From NCBI GenBank assembly GCA_963777095.1, contig CAVZOY010000004.1:248001-312000 (forward strand): a DNA stretch of 64,000 nucleotides. Direction: 5' to 3'. The DNA is from CAVZOY01 sp963777095. Lineage in GTDB: Bacteria; Actinomycetota; Actinomycetes; Mycobacteriales; Geodermatophilaceae. The notes under the pieces were generated by a model. That model was given only the letters and a program-made list of their open reading frames with translations. It was not told where the DNA came from and did no database searches. A program made the position numbers and the translations under genes. Positions 62,082 to 64,000 of this stretch are shown in pieces. The first letter of the stretch is position 1; each line of letters begins with the position of its first letter.

Positions 62082-62852
62082 TCAGAGCCTCCCGGCGTCG
62101 ATCACCCGCGCGAGGAACTGCCGGGTGCGCGCCTCGACCGGGTCGCCGAGCACCTGCTCCGGCGGTCCCGACTCGAGCAGCACGCCCTGGTCGAGGAAGG
62201 CGACGGTGTCGGCGACCTGACGGGCGAACCCCATCTCGTGGGTGGCCATCAGGATCGTCATCCCCTGCGCCGCCACCTCGCGGACGACGGAGAGCACCTC
62301 GCCGACCAGCTCCGGGTCGAGCGCGCTGGTGATCTCGTCGAGCAGCAGCACGCGCGGGCGGACGGCGAGGGCGCGGACGATCGCGACCCGCTGCTGCTGG
62401 CCGCCGGAGAGCCGGTCGGGGTACTCGCCGGCCTTGTCGGTGAGGCCGATCCGGTCGAGCAGCGCCCGTGCCTCCTCGACCGCCTCCGCCTTGGTACGCC
62501 CGTGCACGACCGTGGGCGCGAGCGTCACGTTGTCCAGCACGGACAGGTGCGGGAACAGGTTGTAGGCCTGGAAGACGACGCCCATCCGGCGGCGCACACG
62601 GTCGGCGTCGATCCGTGGATCGGTGATGTCCTCGCCGTCGAGGAGCACCTGACCGTCGTCCACGGTCTCGAGCAGGCTGGCGCAACGCAGCAGCGTCGAC
62701 TTGCCGGAGCCCGAGCCGCCGATCAGCGCGACGACCCGGTGCTCGCTGATCGCGAGGTCGACGCCGCGAAGGACGACGTTCTCGCCGAAGACCTTGACCA
62801 CGCCGCGCAGGTCGAGGACGGGCGGGGCGGCGACCTGCTCCGACTCGCTCAC
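62082..62852 (-). CDS. Polar amino acid ABC transporter, ATP-binding protein
   Basis: 256 residues from GTG 62852, overlapping the permease stop (GTGA). Walker A GGSGSGKSTLLRC, Q-loop QAYNLFPHLSVL, signature LSGGQQQRVAIVRAL, Walker B RVLLLDEITSALDPEL and H-loop MATHEMGF, the GlnQ/HisP pattern. Last gene of a substrate-binding protein-permease-ATPase operon. Confidence 0.94.
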   Translation of the reverse strand: MSESEQVAAPPVLDLRGVVKVFGENVVLRGVDLAISEHRVVALIGGSGSGKSTLLRCASLLETVDDGQVLLDGEDITDPRIDADRVRRRMGVVFQAYNLFPHLSVLDNVTLAPTVVHGRTKAEAVEEARALLDRIGLTDKAGEYPDRLSGGQQQRVAIVRALAVRPRVLLLDEITSALDPELVGEVLSVVREVAAQGMTILMATHEMGFARQVADTVAFLDQGVLLESGPPEQVLGDPVEARTRQFLARVIDAGRL

Positions 62853-63710
62853 AGCAGGTTCCCCGCCTGCTGACGGCGGCGGGCGCGCGCGCTCACCGCA
62901 TCGGCCAGCCGCGCCGACGGCACGGCCAGGAGGACGAACAGCAGCCCGGCGACGACGTACGGCGTGAAGTTGAACGACTGCCCGACCTCGATCTGCGCCG
63001 CACGGACCGCGTCGACGGCACCGAGGACCGAGATGAGCCCGACGTCCTTCTGCAGCGCCACGAAGTCGTTGAGCAGCGCGGGGGTAACGGTGCGCAGCGC
63101 CTGCGGGAGCACGACGATGCGCATGGTCTGCCGGTGGGTCAGGCCCAGCGACCGGGCGGCGGCGCGCTGGCTCGGGTGCACCGACTCGATGCCGGCGCGG
63201 AAGACCTCCGCCACGTACGCGGAGTAGACGAGCACGATCGCGACGGTGCCGAGCAGGAACAGCGAGGTGGGGATGCCCCGCAGTCGCAGCGCGGGAAGTC
63301 CGAACCCGACCAGGTACAGCACGATGATCAGCGGCATGCCGCGGAAGAGGTCGACGTAGGCCGTCGCGAGGATGCGCAGCGGCGCGAACGCCGGCCCGCG
63401 CACCGTGCGGGTGACAGCGAGGAGCAGTCCGAGCAGCAGCACCAGCACGCCGCGCGATGAGCAGCACCTGCAGGTTGAGCAGCAGGCCCTCGAGGATCTG
63501 CGGGAACGTCTCGGCCGCGACCTCGAGGTTGAAGAACGTCGTCCGCACCCGTGGCCACCCGGGGGAGCGGGTGACCACGAGGTACGCGACGACGGCGAAG
63601 ACGAGCGTCGACAGCAGCGCGACCAGCGTCGAGCGCCGTCCGCGGGAACGACGCCAGGCGCGGCGGGTGAGCTCGAGCTCGCTCGGCACCGGCGGCCCGA
63701 GACCGACCAC
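62849..63710 (-). CDS. Polar amino acid ABC transporter permease (frameshifted)
   Basis: HisM/GlnP-type permease. GTG 63710 is the best start (VGLGPPVPSELELTRRAWRR). N-terminal helix STLVALLSTLVFAVVAYLVV, then FPQILEGLLLNLQVLLIA; after one extra base near 63455 the frame resumes with GVLVLLLGLLLAVTRTV. The EAA loop EVFRAGIESVHPSQRAAARSLGLTHRQTMRIVVLPQALRTVTPALLNDFVALQKDVGLIS docks with the ATPase. Confidence 0.92.
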
Positions 63711-63736
63711 CCCGTGGCCGGTGAGGTCGGGGGCGC

Positions 63737-64000
63737 TCAGGACAGGACGGGAGCGTCGGCGACGTCCGCGAGCCACTCCTGCTCGAGGTCGTCGAGCGTG
63801 CCGTCCTCGCGCAGGGCGTCGACCGCCTGGCTCACGCAGTCGGTGAGCGGGCTGTCCTTCTCCAGCAGCAGGCCGAACTGGTCGCCGCTCTCGTCGCCGG
63901 TCTCGAGCTGGCCGACGATCACGCCGTCGTCGAGCTCGGCGGCGGTGATGAAGAAGGCGGTCGGCAGGTCGACCACGATCGCGTCGACCTGGCCGTTCTG
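63737..64000 (-). CDS. Amino acid ABC transporter substrate-binding protein, truncated by window end
   Basis: Only the C-terminal 87 codons are visible, in frame to base 64000. QNGQVDAIVVDLPTAFFITAAE and FGLLLEKDSPLTDCVSQAVDALREDGTLDDLEQEWLAD are the last parts of a family 3 periplasmic-type binding protein. It lies just upstream of the permease, completing the importer. The start is outside the window. Confidence 0.9.
   Translation of the reverse strand, partial: QNGQVDAIVVDLPTAFFITAAELDDGVIVGQLETGDESGDQFGLLLEKDSPLTDCVSQAVDALREDGTLDDLEQEWLADVADAPVLS

Noticed and set aside
1..64000. Prophage, transposase or integrase genes
   Set aside because: No terminase, capsid, integrase or transposase motifs were recognised in any frame.

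Overview
The window is a chromosomal piece of a very GC-rich actinobacterium. I would place it near the Geodermatophilaceae (Blastococcus, Geodermatophilus or Modestobacter type), but that is an inference from gene content. The reasons are GC-rich third codon positions, many GTG starts with GTGA overlaps, mycothiol-linked DinB/MDMPI proteins, actinobacterial families (DUF3052, DUF3145, WS/DGAT, OmpaB-type DUF2236), an actinobacterial c-di-AMP riboswitch, and gene order shared with the Mycobacterium tuberculosis Rv2228c-Rv2247 region.

Layout. 1-5.8 kb: the end of a glycoside-hydrolase-like protein, three tandem secreted DUF5122-like beta-propeller paralogues, and an MpaB-type oxygenase. 5.9-12.9 kb: small Cys-containing proteins, a glutaryl-CoA-dehydrogenase-like enzyme, glycerate kinase, two universal stress proteins, a K+ channel with a TrkA domain, and a Ser/Thr kinase. 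13-18 kb: a secreted HELEH metalloprotease-like protein, a VOC protein, a Pro/Thr-repeat surface protein and a methyltransferase. 18.4-25 kb: a CYTH/CHAD-ParA pair converging on an operon of kaiC, kaiB, a second kaiB-like gene and a two-PAS/PP2C phosphatase. 25.4-32 kb: LuxR regulator, hydrolase, tRNA-Met, a c-di-AMP riboswitch controlling an M23 peptidase, MDMPI protein, diguanylate cyclase. 32-40 kb: DUF3145 and the fatty acid cluster accD6-fabF-acpP-fabH-fabD with its PucR-type regulator. 40-47.3 kb: PAP2 phosphatase, cupin, M20 amidohydrolase, D-amino-acid oxidase, aceE, DUF3052 and AhpE-like peroxiredoxin. 47.4-51.6 kb: tRNA-Val, a four-unit palindrome array and the hen1-pnkp RNA-repair operon. 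51.6-64 kb: hydrolases, epimerase, WS/DGAT, FUSC-type membrane protein, Nif3-like protein, zinc-ribbon protein, RNase H/CobC fusion, and a polar amino acid ABC transporter running off the end.

Two systems stand out. The first is a KaiC-KaiB-KaiB' timer without KaiA in an actinobacterium, with a coiled-coil KaiC tail and a serine phosphatase in the same operon; this suggests an hourglass-like energy or time sensor feeding a partner-switch output. The second is the Hen1-Pnkp RNA-repair operon, preceded by four perfect TGTCGACA palindromes at exactly 16-bp spacing.

Many genes carry single-base frameshifts (about 25 by my reading, mostly +1), including the normally essential fabF. This points to indel errors in the sequence rather than mass gene decay. 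I annotate such genes across their full span and give the break position.
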